Below are positions 51,073-59,666 of a stretch of 64,000 nucleotides of DNA, in pieces. How positions within the stretch are numbered: position 1 is the first letter of the stretch; every line of letters starts with the position of its first letter. The DNA is from Microlunatus endophyticus (lineage in GTDB: Bacteria; Actinomycetota; Actinomycetes; Propionibacteriales; Propionibacteriaceae), in assembly GCF_014646195.1 (NCBI RefSeq), contig NZ_BMMZ01000002.1, positions 1 to 64,000 of the forward strand, read 5' to 3'. A program made the position numbers and the translations under genes. The notes under the pieces are model-generated. The model worked only from the letters and a program-made list of their open reading frames with translations, was not told the DNA's origin and did not search any database.

Positions 51073-54042
51073 CTACTCCTCGATCAGTCGGTCGGCGAGC
51101 AACTGCGCAAGATGGATCCCGGTACGGCCGTTGCCGGCCAGTTCGCTGATCTGCGTGCGGCAGCTGAAGCCGTCGGCCAGCACGGCGGTCATCGTGTCCG
51201 CCTCCCGGATCCGCGGCAGCAGGACCCGTTCGGCCGCGCCCTCGCTGACCGCTTCGTGACCGCGTTCGAAGCCGAAGTTGCCGGCCAGTCCACAACAGCC
51301 GGACTCGAGTTGCTCGGCGTCCACGCCGGCAGCCTGCAGCAGCTTCTGATCGGCATCCCAGCCCATCACCGCGTGCTGGTGGCAGTGGACCTGGGCGATG
51401 GCCTTGCCGTCGACCTGCGGCGGCTGATAGCCGGGGGAGTGCTCGGTGAGCAGTTCGGCCAGGGTGACCGTCTGGTCGCGGAGTCTGCGAACGTCCCGGT
51501 CGGTCGGGAACAACTCCGGGGCATCGGACCGGAACACCGCCGTACAGCTCGGCTCCAGTCCGAGCACCAGCCCGCCGGCGCGCACGTGTGGCGCCAATTG
51601 GCGTACGGTCCTGGACAGCACTCGGCGGGCGACGCCGAGCTGGCCGGTGGAGATCCAGGTCAGTCCGCAGCAGACAGGCTGCTCGGGCATCGTGACCCGC
51701 CAGCCGGCGTCCTCCAGCAGCCGCACCGCGGCCTTCCCGACCTCGGGATGGAAGTTGTTGGTGAAGGTGTCCGGCCACAGCAGGACTGTGCCCCGATGGC
51801 CGTCGCCGCCCGGTGTGCGACCGGCGACCCATTGCTGCAGCGTCTGTTCGGCGAAGATCGGGATCTCCCGGTCGGCCAATCCGCCCAACCGGATAGCCAA
51901 CCGGTGCAGACCGGGGGTGTGGCTGAGCCGGTTGACCAGCGGAGCGATCTTGAACCGACTCACCAGTTGTCCGATGGCCGGCATCCAGCCGATCGCGAAG
52001 TCGGACCTCGGCCGCTTCCACGGTCGGCCGCGGTAGTAGTGGGCCATGAATTCGACCTTGTAGCTGGCCATATCGACATTGGCCGGGCAGTCGGTCTTGC
52101 ATCCCTTGCAGGCAAGGCAGAGATCGAGTGCGTCGTGCACCTCGTCGGACCGCCAGCCGTTGTCCACCGGGCTGTCGCCGTGACCGTTGACCATCTCGAA
52201 GAGCAGCCGCGCCCGCCCTCGGGTCGAATGCTCCTCCTCTCCGGTGACCTGATAGGAGGGACACATCACCTGGCCGCCGGAATTGCCGTGCTGGCGGCAT
52301 TTCCCGACCCCAACGCAACGATTGGCGGCCTCGGCGAAGGAGCCGCCGTCGTGCGGATACTTGAAGTAGAGATCCTGCGGGTCCCACGGTGCCCAGTCGG
52401 CGCCCAGCCTCAGATTCTCGTCCAGCCGGTACGGGGCCGTGATCTTGCCGGGGTTCATCCGGTCCAGTGGGTCGAAGATCGCCTTCAGCCGTCCGAAGGC
52501 ATCGACCAGGCGGTCGCCGAACATCCGCCCCAGCAACTCGCCGCGACTCTGCCCGTCGCCGTGCTCGCCGGACAACGAGCCGCCGAAGCCGACCACCAGA
52601 TCGGCGGCGCGTTCCATGAACCGCCGGTAGGTCGCCACGCCGTCGGCGGTGTAGAGATCGAAACCGATCCTGGTGTGGACGCAACCCTGGCCGAAGTGCC
52701 CGTACAGGCTCGGACCGGTCTCGCTGGCGTAGCCGAATTCCTGGTAGAGCCGGTTCAAACCGCGCAGATAGTCACCGAGCCGGTCCGGTGCGACGGCCGA
52801 GTCCTCCCAGCCCTCGAAGGTGTCGGGCCGGTGCGGGACGTGGGCGGTTGCGCCCAGACCGGACTCCCGGACGGCCCACAGCTCGGCCTCCCGGTCCGGG
52901 TCGTCGTAGAAGGCGACATCCGGCTCGTGCTCGGTCTCGTGCAGCGCCTCGAGCAGCTGCTTGCCCTGGCGGTCGACCTCCTCGGTGCTGTCTCCGCCGA
53001 ACTGCACCATCAGGAAGGCGGTACCCTCGGGCAGTTCCTTGATCGCCTGCGGATTCAGCCCCTTCAGTTGTTGGTCGGTGATCAGCTTGTGGTCGACGCC
53101 CTCCAGCGCGACCGGCTCGTGGGGCAGGATCGCCGGGACGGCGTCGGCAGCCCGGTAGATATCGGGATAGCCGAGCACGATCAGGCTGCGCTCGGACTGC
53201 ACCGGTACGAGTTCCAGCTCGGCGCGCAACACGGTCACCAGGGTCGATTCGCTGCCGACCAGCAGTCGGGCGACATCGAAATCGTGTTCGGGCAGCAGGG
53301 AGTCGAGGTTGTAGCCAGAGACCCGCCGCGGAATGTCGGGATAGCGCTCCCGGATCTCGTCGGCGTACTCGTCGCGCAGCCGGCGGAGTTGCCGGTAGAT
53401 CATCGCCCGGGTGTCGCCGCGGCGTTCGATCTCGGCGTACTCCTCGTCGCTGGTCTCACCGCACCAGAACCGGCTGCCGTCGTAGGTCAGCACCTCCAGC
53501 CGTTTGATGTTGTCGACCACCTTGCCGGTGCGCTGGGCGGTGGCTCCGCAGGAGTTGTTGCCGATCATCCCGCCGATGGTGCAGTTCGGATGGGTCGCGG
53601 GCTCCGGACCGAACCGCAGACCGGTATCGGCCAGCTGCCGGTTGAGCTCGTCGAGGACGATCCCGGGCTGCACCAGGCAGGTGCGGGCCTCTTGATCAAC
53701 CGACTCGATCCGGTTGCAGTACTTCGACCAGTCGATGACCACTGCAGTGTTGGTGCATTGTCCGGCGAGGCTGGTGCCGCCTCCGCGGGACAGCACCGGC
53801 GCCCCGAACTCCCGCGCCACCGCGACAGCCGCTACCGCGGCCTCGGGCGTACGCGGCACGACGACGCCGATCGGCAGCTGCCGGAAGTTCGACGCATCGG
53901 TGGCATAGGTGGCGCGGCTGCCGGGATCGAAGCGGATCTCGCCGTCCACCCGGTCCCGCAGTGCGGTGATCATGGACCCGACGTCGATCGGCTCCGGCCG
54001 ATCGGTACGCCGGACGGGCGCTGGCAGCTCAACAGTGGCCAT
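51073..54042 (-). CDS. FAD-linked oxidase fused to Fe-S oxidoreductase (GlcD-GlcF-like, D-2-hydroxyacid dehydrogenase)
   Basis: Oxidises a D-2-hydroxyacid (D-lactate, glycolate or 2-hydroxyglutarate type) and passes electrons through Fe-S centres. The 989-residue chain has a PCMH-type FAD domain (VVVPRTPEAAVAAVAVAREFGAPVLSRGGGTSLAGQ, NCTIGGMIGNNSCG), a C-terminal oxidase part with SLSGEHGDGQSRGELLGRMFG (about residue 475), then a ferredoxin-like part with DLCLACKGCKTDCPANVDMASYK and a CCG-domain pair (QPVCCGLTWIS and ESGCCGLAGNFGFERGH). Layout matches YdiJ/Dld3-like fusions. It lies 43 bp after the enolase-superfamily gene and probably belongs to that operon. Confidence 0.92.
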   Translation of the reverse strand: MATVELPAPVRRTDRPEPIDVGSMITALRDRVDGEIRFDPGSRATYATDASNFRQLPIGVVVPRTPEAAVAAVAVAREFGAPVLSRGGGTSLAGQCTNTAVVIDWSKYCNRIESVDQEARTCLVQPGIVLDELNRQLADTGLRFGPEPATHPNCTIGGMIGNNSCGATAQRTGKVVDNIKRLEVLTYDGSRFWCGETSDEEYAEIERRGDTRAMIYRQLRRLRDEYADEIRERYPDIPRRVSGYNLDSLLPEHDFDVARLLVGSESTLVTVLRAELELVPVQSERSLIVLGYPDIYRAADAVPAILPHEPVALEGVDHKLITDQQLKGLNPQAIKELPEGTAFLMVQFGGDSTEEVDRQGKQLLEALHETEHEPDVAFYDDPDREAELWAVRESGLGATAHVPHRPDTFEGWEDSAVAPDRLGDYLRGLNRLYQEFGYASETGPSLYGHFGQGCVHTRIGFDLYTADGVATYRRFMERAADLVVGFGGSLSGEHGDGQSRGELLGRMFGDRLVDAFGRLKAIFDPLDRMNPGKITAPYRLDENLRLGADWAPWDPQDLYFKYPHDGGSFAEAANRCVGVGKCRQHGNSGGQVMCPSYQVTGEEEHSTRGRARLLFEMVNGHGDSPVDNGWRSDEVHDALDLCLACKGCKTDCPANVDMASYKVEFMAHYYRGRPWKRPRSDFAIGWMPAIGQLVSRFKIAPLVNRLSHTPGLHRLAIRLGGLADREIPIFAEQTLQQWVAGRTPGGDGHRGTVLLWPDTFTNNFHPEVGKAAVRLLEDAGWRVTMPEQPVCCGLTWISTGQLGVARRVLSRTVRQLAPHVRAGGLVLGLEPSCTAVFRSDAPELFPTDRDVRRLRDQTVTLAELLTEHSPGYQPPQVDGKAIAQVHCHQHAVMGWDADQKLLQAAGVDAEQLESGCCGLAGNFGFERGHEAVSEGAAERVLLPRIREADTMTAVLADGFSCRTQISELAGNGRTGIHLAQLLADRLIEE

Positions 54043-54085
54043 CGTTGCTCCTCGTCATCACAGGCTGACTGATCACGGACCGGGT

Positions 54086-55186
54086 TCAGATCGTGTACGG
54101 CTCGGCGGCCTCGGCGCGGAAGGTCAGGCCGTGACCGGCCCCCGTGGACGGCACGGTCACCGAGCCGCCGTGCGGGTCGAGGCAACCGTCGAAGAGTTCG
54201 GATTCGATCCGGTCGTGATCGACGAACCATTCGATGTGCCGGAAGTTCGGTATCGCCGCGCCGGCGTGCGCGGACAGATTCGGCGCACAGTGGGCCGAGA
54301 CCTCGAGGCCACCAGCGGCCGCCACGGCGGCAGCCCGCAGCCACTCCGTGTAGCCGCCGCACCGGGTGACGTCGATCTGCAGACAGTCGACGACGGGTGC
54401 CATCCGGGCGAAGTAGGCCAGGTCGTAGCCGTATTCGCCGGCTGCGATGTCGACCATCGTCGACGACCGGACGGTCGCCAGTCCGGCAAGATCATCACTG
54501 GAGACCGGCTCCTCGAACCAGGTCACGCCAAGGTCGGCCAGCGCGTCCGCCATCCGCCGGGCCTGGCCGACGGCGTAGCCGCCGTTCGCGTCGACGAAGA
54601 GTTCGACGCGTCCGCCGACCGCGTTGCGGACGAGGGAAACCCGCCGCACGTCCTCGGTCTGCCGGCTTCCCCAGGACTCGCCGATCTTGATCTTGATCCG
54701 GCCGAGCTGCTGGCCGTCGGTCCAGTTGTGCACCTGTTCGACGAGTTGATCATCGTCGTAGCTGGTGAATCCGCCGCTGCCGTACACATCGACCTGGTCC
54801 CGGCAGCGGCCGAGCAGATCGGCCACCGGGATCTCCAGCCACCGGGATGCGGCGTCCCACAGGGCGACGTCGACCGCGGACAGGGCGCATGAGACCAGAC
54901 CGGGCCGGCCGAGATTGCGGATCCGCTGCTGCATCGCCTGCCACGCCCGCGGGACCGCCGAGACCGGCAGGTCCTTGATCACCGGAGCGAGCAGGTCGTT
55001 GATCAACGGGACGCAGGCCGCGTCGGCATAGGTCCAGCCCAGGCCGTGGACGTCACCGGCCTCGAGCCGCACGACGACGATGGTCGTCGAATCCCAGGCG
55101 AGCGTCCCGTCTGCCTCCGGACCCGCAGTCGGGACCCGGTACGCCGCGGCCCGCGTCGAGCGGACCGTCGGCGCCACGGGGCTCAT
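54086..55186 (-). CDS. enolase-superfamily enzyme, mandelate-racemase-like (probable acid-sugar dehydratase/racemase)
   Basis: A 366-residue enzyme that abstracts the alpha-proton of a carboxylate. Catalytic set visible: KIKIGES (KxK acid/base, about residue 160), VDANGGY (first metal Asp), WFEEPVSSDD (second metal Glu), AAGEYGYD (third) and SAHCAPNLSAH with the candidate His base. Substrate unknown; sugar acids are usual. ATG at 55186 overlaps the TPP-enzyme stop (ATGA), which fixes the start although the frame stays open upstream. With a 2-hydroxyacid oxidase downstream it may dehydrate a sugar acid that is then further oxidised. Confidence 0.9.
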   Translation of the reverse strand: MSPVAPTVRSTRAAAYRVPTAGPEADGTLAWDSTTIVVVRLEAGDVHGLGWTYADAACVPLINDLLAPVIKDLPVSAVPRAWQAMQQRIRNLGRPGLVSCALSAVDVALWDAASRWLEIPVADLLGRCRDQVDVYGSGGFTSYDDDQLVEQVHNWTDGQQLGRIKIKIGESWGSRQTEDVRRVSLVRNAVGGRVELFVDANGGYAVGQARRMADALADLGVTWFEEPVSSDDLAGLATVRSSTMVDIAAGEYGYDLAYFARMAPVVDCLQIDVTRCGGYTEWLRAAAVAAAGGLEVSAHCAPNLSAHAGAAIPNFRHIEWFVDHDRIESELFDGCLDPHGGSVTVPSTGAGHGLTFRAEAAEPYTI

Positions 55187-56979
55187 TTGGCACGCTTCCC
55201 CGGGACGAACTCCTGGAGCTTGGTCTTGGTGCCCTGCAACATCACGTGCAGGGCGTCCGGGTCGCCCTTGAGCAGGGACGCCGCCGTCGCCTTCATCTGG
55301 TCGAAGGTCGCGTGCGGCGGGATCGGCGGCACCTCCGGATCGCACCGGACATCGAGCACGGCCGGCCGGTCGGACTTCAGTGCGGTGTCCCAGGCCGCCC
55401 CGAGCTGCTCGGGGTCGTCGACGGAGATCGCAGTCAGGCCGAGGGATCTGGCGAATCCGGCGTAGTCGACGTCCGGCAGCACCTGCGATTCCTCGAATTT
55501 CGGCTGCCCGCCCATAGCCCGCAACTCCCAGGTCACCTGATTGAGGTCGTTGTTGTGGAAGACGCAGACCACACAGCGCGGATCGCTCCACAGCTCGTGG
55601 TACTTCGCCAGGGTGATCAACTCGGCGAGGCCGTTCATCTGCATCGCTCCGTCACCGACCAGGGCGATCACCGGCCGGTCCGGATGGGCGAATTTGGCGC
55701 CGATCGCGTACGGGACTCCGGGGCCCATCGTCGCGAGCGTGCCGGACAGCGACGAACGGATCTCGCCGCGGATCTTGAGATTGCGGGCGTACCAGTTGGT
55801 GGAGGAGCCCGAGTCGGCCGTCACGATCGCGTTGTCGGGGATCCGTTCGGACAGCTCCGAGACGATCCGCATCGGGTTGATCGGATCGGCCTCGGTCAGC
55901 GCTTCGTTGTGGACGGTCTCCCACCAGTCCGTGACGTTCTTCTCGACCTTCGTCCGCCAGGACCGGTCCTCCGCGCGATTGATCAGCGGCAGCAGCGCCT
56001 CCAGCGTGCTCAGGCTGTCGCCGACCAGATTCACCTCGGTCGGGTAGCGCATCCCGATGAAGCGGCCGTCGATGTCGATCTGGACGCCGCGGGCCTGGCC
56101 GGGCTCGGGCAGGAACTGGCTGTACGGGAAGTTCGAACCGATCATGATCAGGGTGTCGCAGTCCCGCATCAGCTCATAGCTCGGGCGGGTGCCGAGCAGG
56201 CCGATCGAGCCGGTGACGAACGGCAGGTCGTCGGGCAGGACGTCTTTGCCCAGCAGCGCCTTCGCAACGCCGGCCCCGGTCGCCTCGGCGAGATCGACCA
56301 CCTGGCGAGCGGCGGCGCGAGCACCCTGACCGACCAGGATGGCCACCTTCGATCCGGCGTTGATCACCTCGGCTGCGGCGCGCAGGTCCTCGTCCCGGGG
56401 CACGACCCGGCCCCAGGACGTGCCGGGCGGGCTGGACGGCACCTCTTTGAACGCGTGACCGGGTGCGCTGTACGGCTCTTCCTGAAGATCATTGGGGATG
56501 ATCAGCGCCGTGGGCGAGCGGGTCGCCTCGGCGGTCCGGATCGCGCGGTCGAGAGCGTTGGGCAGTTGCTCGGACACGGTGACGTCGACCAGATACTCGC
56601 TGGCAACGTCCTTGAAGAGGGCATGCAGGTCGACTTCCTGCTGGTAGCTGCTGCCCATCGAACTGCGGGCCGCCTGGCCGACGATCGCCACGACCGGGGT
56701 GTGGTCGAGCTTGGCGTCGTAGAGGCCGTTGAGCAGGTGGATGGCACCCGGGCCGGAGGTGGCCATGCAGACGGCAACCCGGCCGCTGAATTTGGCGTAG
56801 CCGACGGCCTCGAAGGCGGCCATCTCCTCATGGCGGGCTTGGACGAAGCGTGGCGAGTTGTCCGCCTTGCCGAAGGCGGCGACCAGGCCGTTGATGCCGT
56901 CACCGGGATAACCGAAGACCTGGTCGATCTCCCAGTCACGCAGGCGTTGGAGCAGGTAATCGGCAACTGTGTCAGCCAT
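55183..56979 (-). CDS. thiamine-diphosphate enzyme, pyruvate oxidase/dehydrogenase (PoxB)-like
   Basis: A 598-residue enzyme with the three POX/ALS domains. TPP-activating Glu in QARHEEMAAFEAVGYAKFSGR (about residue 52), central FAD/ADP-type domain, and the metal/TPP motif LVGDGAMQMNGLAELITLAKY (about 440-460). The start (MADTVADYLLQRLRDWEIDQVFGYPGDGINGL) and the SYQQEVDLHALFKDVASEYLVDVT segment fit pyruvate:quinone-type oxidases better than acetolactate synthase. Some relatives act on other 2-ketoacids. It is first in the minus-strand operon with the enolase-like gene, and divergent from the Mrp operon across 165 bp. Confidence 0.86.
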   Translation of the reverse strand: MADTVADYLLQRLRDWEIDQVFGYPGDGINGLVAAFGKADNSPRFVQARHEEMAAFEAVGYAKFSGRVAVCMATSGPGAIHLLNGLYDAKLDHTPVVAIVGQAARSSMGSSYQQEVDLHALFKDVASEYLVDVTVSEQLPNALDRAIRTAEATRSPTALIIPNDLQEEPYSAPGHAFKEVPSSPPGTSWGRVVPRDEDLRAAAEVINAGSKVAILVGQGARAAARQVVDLAEATGAGVAKALLGKDVLPDDLPFVTGSIGLLGTRPSYELMRDCDTLIMIGSNFPYSQFLPEPGQARGVQIDIDGRFIGMRYPTEVNLVGDSLSTLEALLPLINRAEDRSWRTKVEKNVTDWWETVHNEALTEADPINPMRIVSELSERIPDNAIVTADSGSSTNWYARNLKIRGEIRSSLSGTLATMGPGVPYAIGAKFAHPDRPVIALVGDGAMQMNGLAELITLAKYHELWSDPRCVVCVFHNNDLNQVTWELRAMGGQPKFEESQVLPDVDYAGFARSLGLTAISVDDPEQLGAAWDTALKSDRPAVLDVRCDPEVPPIPPHATFDQMKATAASLLKGDPDALHVMLQGTKTKLQEFVPGKRAK

Positions 56980-57144
56980 CAGGTGTCCTCGGGATGTTTG
57001 GACCTGCGATCGGTCGACCGTGGTTGCGGGCCCGCTACCCGGACCGGAAGATGGCTAATCGCCGGTCTCAGGCTGCCCCGGCCGGCGCGATTCCCCGCTC
57101 GTCGCCCCGGGTACCACCGCAACAGGCCCGACGGAAGGAGCGGT

Positions 57145-57642
57145 GTGCGCGCAGGCATCGAGATCGCAGCCTGGTGGCTTGCCGGGTTCGTGGTCTGGAC
57201 AGCAACGCTGGCCTCGGCGAGCGGTCCCGAACTGGTCACCGGAGTGCTGGCGTCGCTGGTGTCTGCCGTGCTCGCCCGGACAGCCCGCCGGGCGATGGGC
57301 GGCCAGCCCGGGCTGTCGCGGCAGATGTGGGCCAGGTGGGTGCGTTGGGCGGCACTGGTGCCGGTCGCCGCCGCCGCGGACCTGGCCCGGCTGGTCGGCT
57401 GGCTCGCCGGCGGCCTCCGGGAGCCGGGCGCATCCGCGCGGACCCATCAGCTGACTGTGCCGTCCGGCAGCGGACCGGAAGCGATCACCTGGCGACAGGG
57501 TGCCGCGCTGGCGGTCTCGTCCACCCCCGGGTCAGTGGTGATCGGGATCAGGCCGGACGACGGGACTCTCGTCCTTGATCAACTCGTCAGCGGGTGGCCC
57601 GGACTGGACGAGCGGGTGGCTGATCGGCAGGTCTCACCGTGA
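57145..57642 (+). CDS. mrpE: Mrp antiporter subunit E (MbhA-like)
   Basis: A 165-residue membrane protein and first subunit of a multi-subunit Na+/H+ antiporter. It has two N-terminal helices (IAAWWLAGFVVWTATLA and LVTGVLASLVSAVLA), a third near residue 75 and a cytosolic C-terminal domain ending RPDDGTLVLDQLVSG, typical MnhE/MrpE. GTG at 57145 follows GGAAGGAG. Its stop overlaps mrpF (GTGA). Opens an operon of seven overlapping or adjacent genes. Confidence 0.85.
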   Translation: MRAGIEIAAWWLAGFVVWTATLASASGPELVTGVLASLVSAVLARTARRAMGGQPGLSRQMWARWVRWAALVPVAAAADLARLVGWLAGGLREPGASARTHQLTVPSGSGPEAITWRQGAALAVSSTPGSVVIGIRPDDGTLVLDQLVSGWPGLDERVADRQVSP

Positions 57643-57944
57643 ACATCTGGCTGGTCGCAGTGCTCGTCCTCGCGGTCGTCGGGCTGCTGCCCGCGATTCA
57701 TCGGGCCGCGACCGGGACCGGACCGCAACGCCTGGTCGGGCTGCAGTTCGCCAGCGTCGCCGCCCTGATGATCATCATCGCGCTGTCCATGGCCGTCGGC
57801 CAGTCGTCGTACCTGATCGTCGCGGTCGTCCTGGCATTGCTCTCGGCGGCTGGACTGTTGGTCTTCACCCGGTTGCTTGCCACCGAGATGGAGGGTGAGC
57901 GGGCAGCGGACCCGCCTGAGGACGATCGTCCAGGACAACCATGA
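57639..57944 (+). CDS. mrpF: Mrp antiporter subunit F (MbhB-like)
   Basis: A 101-residue protein with three helices; LPAIHRAATGTGPQRLVGLQFASVAALMIIIALSMAVG is the family core, followed by a charged C-terminal tail (EMEGERAADPPEDDRPGQ) that is longer than usual. GTG start within a GTGA overlap; the stop overlaps mrpG (ATGA). Confidence 0.85.
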   Translation: MNIWLVAVLVLAVVGLLPAIHRAATGTGPQRLVGLQFASVAALMIIIALSMAVGQSSYLIVAVVLALLSAAGLLVFTRLLATEMEGERAADPPEDDRPGQP

Positions 57945-58282
57945 CTGGTCTGCTGACGGGACTGGCCCTCGGCGCACTGCGTGCCGGGATGGTGGACGTC
58001 CTGGTGATCCTGGCGCTGCTGGTGATCACGATCGCCGCCGTCGGCCTGGTGTTGGCTCACGATCCTGTCACCCGCCTGCACTTCCTCGCGCCGGCGAGCA
58101 CTCTGGCGCTGCCCTGCTTCGGCGCCGCGGCGGTGATCGAACAGGGACTGGGCCTCGGCAGTGCGGCGATCGTCCTGACGGTCGTCGCCGGCGCGTTGTC
58201 GTCCCCGGTGCTCACCACCTCGATCGCGCGGCTGGTCGCGGCAGAGGACGCCGACCGCCCGGCCTCTAGGTCGGTCCGATGA
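57941..58282 (+). CDS. mrpG: Mrp antiporter subunit G (MbhC-like)
   Basis: A 113-residue protein with three helices. GLVLAHDPVTRLHFLAPASTLALPCFGAAAVIEQGLGLGSAAI corresponds to the MrpG core, where the usual form is DxLtRlHaaT. ATGA overlaps on both sides. Confidence 0.85.
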   Translation: MTGLLTGLALGALRAGMVDVLVILALLVITIAAVGLVLAHDPVTRLHFLAPASTLALPCFGAAAVIEQGLGLGSAAIVLTVVAGALSSPVLTTSIARLVAAEDADRPASRSVR

Positions 58283-58536
58283 CCATCGTGATCACGGTGC
58301 TGTCCACGGTGGTGCTGATCGGCGCCGCCGTCGTGATCTTCACCCGGGCTCCGGCCAAGCAGGCCGTCACGCTGTCGGTATACGGACTGCTGCTGACCCT
58401 GTTGTTCGTCGCCCTGCAGGCGCCCGACGTCGCGCTCAGCCAACTCGCGGTGGGCACGGCCGTCGTCCCCCTGATGGTGATGCTCGCGGTCCGCAAGATC
58501 GCCGCACACCGGGATTCGGGAGGAGACGACCGATGA
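58279..58536 (+). CDS. DUF4040/MbhD-like subunit (equivalent of part of the MrpA C-terminus)
   Basis: An 85-residue protein with three helices: VITVLSTVVLIGAAVVIFT, AVTLSVYGLLLTLLFVALQAPDVALSQLAVGTAVVPLMVMLAV. In Mrp and Mbh complexes this small domain carries a conserved Glu in a TEAAVG-like motif; here the site reads SQLAVG, so the Glu appears to be missing. Reads as a free-standing MbhD rather than part of a full MrpA. ATGA overlaps with both neighbours. Confidence 0.8.
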   Translation: MTIVITVLSTVVLIGAAVVIFTRAPAKQAVTLSVYGLLLTLLFVALQAPDVALSQLAVGTAVVPLMVMLAVRKIAAHRDSGGDDR

Positions 58537-59300
58537 TCCACCGGGTCCGCATGATCATGCTGGTCGTAGGCGTGCTGGGCACTGCCGTGGTTTTCGGTGC
58601 AGCAGTGGCAGGAATGCCCGGGTTCGGCGGTGACCAGCATCCCTACCGTGATCTTGCCGTCGCAGCAGCTTTCCAGCGAGCGACTGCCAATGTGGTCTCT
58701 TCGATCAACTTCGACCAGCGGGCGCTGGACACCTTCGGGGAGGAGACGATCCTGGTCGCCTCGGTTGCCGGGGTCGCCGCGCTGCTGCGGCCGGTCCGTT
58801 CCGAGCGCCGCCGCCGGGTGCGTCCGGGAGTGCCGGTTCTGGAGTCGACGCGGCTGCTGACGGTGATCTTCTTCCCGATCACGGTGCTCGTCGGGATCGA
58901 CGTCGTCGCCCACGGCGCAATCACCCCGGGCGGCGGCTTCCAGGGCGGCGTCGTGCTGGCCACCGGACTGCACCTGCTCTACGTCGGCGGGCGCTACCGG
59001 TTGCTCGAGCGGATGCGACCGGTCCGGTTCTTCGAGATCACCGAGGGCGCGGGTCTGGTGATCTTCATTGCGATCGGCCTCGCCGGCCTCGCCCTGACCG
59101 GAGAGCTGTTCCGGAACGTGATTCCGTACGGCGACCTGGGGCAGCTGGTGTCGTCGGGGACCGTGGTGCTGCTCAGTTGTGCCGTCGGGATGGCCGTGGT
59201 GAGCAGTGTGGTCGTGCTGCTGGCCGGCTTCCTCGACCAGGCGCTGGCCCTGGTCGAGGTTCCCGACGCCGACCACTCGGACGACGAGGCCGCCCGATGA
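58533..59300 (+). CDS. mrpB: Mrp subunit B with an N-terminal MbhE-like domain
   Basis: A 255-residue membrane protein. Residues about 30-90 (ATANVVSSINFDQRALDTFGEETILVASVAGVAALL) match the segment found at the very end of MrpA or as MbhE; residues about 105-245 are the MnhB domain with LTVIFFPITVLVGIDVVAHGAITPGGGFQGGVVLATG. So two subunits of the archaeal-type complex are fused. It overlaps the DUF4040 gene and mrpC by ATGA. Confidence 0.85.
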   Translation: MIHRVRMIMLVVGVLGTAVVFGAAVAGMPGFGGDQHPYRDLAVAAAFQRATANVVSSINFDQRALDTFGEETILVASVAGVAALLRPVRSERRRRVRPGVPVLESTRLLTVIFFPITVLVGIDVVAHGAITPGGGFQGGVVLATGLHLLYVGGRYRLLERMRPVRFFEITEGAGLVIFIAIGLAGLALTGELFRNVIPYGDLGQLVSSGTVVLLSCAVGMAVVSSVVVLLAGFLDQALALVEVPDADHSDDEAAR

Positions 59301-59662
59301 GTGCGGCCGGCTTCGCGCACTACTACCCCTACGGTGTGGCCGGGGCCATCGTGCTGCTCGGCGTGATCGGCATCGCCATCAGCCGTGATCTTGTGCACGC
59401 CGTCGTCTGCCTCTCGGTCTGTCAGTCCGGGACCTACGTCTTCCTGCTTGCCGTCGGCTACCAGTACGGCGGCCTGGCGCCGATCTTCGGCGCTACGGTG
59501 CATCGGTCCACGCCGGTCGTCGACCCGGTCGTCCAGGCGCTGAGTCTGACCGACATCGTGGTTTCGGCCGCAGTGACGTCGATGCTGCTGGCCCTGGTGA
59601 TCCAGATCGCGAAACGCCGCCGGACCGTCGATCCGGACGAGCTCCGGTCGCTGGAGGGCTGA
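59297..59662 (+). CDS. mrpC: Mrp antiporter subunit C (NuoK-like)
   Basis: A 121-residue NuoK-like protein with three helices: [38 protein letters not shown], and [24 protein letters not shown]. The conserved acidic position in the last helix (LTDIVV) is kept as Asp. ATG at 59297 overlaps the mrpB stop; mrpD follows after 4 bp. Confidence 0.88.
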   Translation: MSAAGFAHYYPYGVAGAIVLLGVIGIAISRDLVHAVVCLSVCQSGTYVFLLAVGYQYGGLAPIFGATVHRSTPVVDPVVQALSLTDIVVSAAVTSMLLALVIQIAKRRRTVDPDELRSLEG

Positions 59663-59666
59663 CCGG

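Noticed and set aside
50920..54072. Open frame of about 1050 codons on the plus strand
   Set aside because: It is the antisense shadow of the FAD/Fe-S oxidoreductase and sulfatase genes, whose motifs are intact; the long frame follows from high GC at third positions.
55187..55591. N-terminal extension of the enolase-superfamily gene
   Set aside because: It runs over the end of the TPP-enzyme gene; the ATGA overlap at 55183-55186 marks the start.
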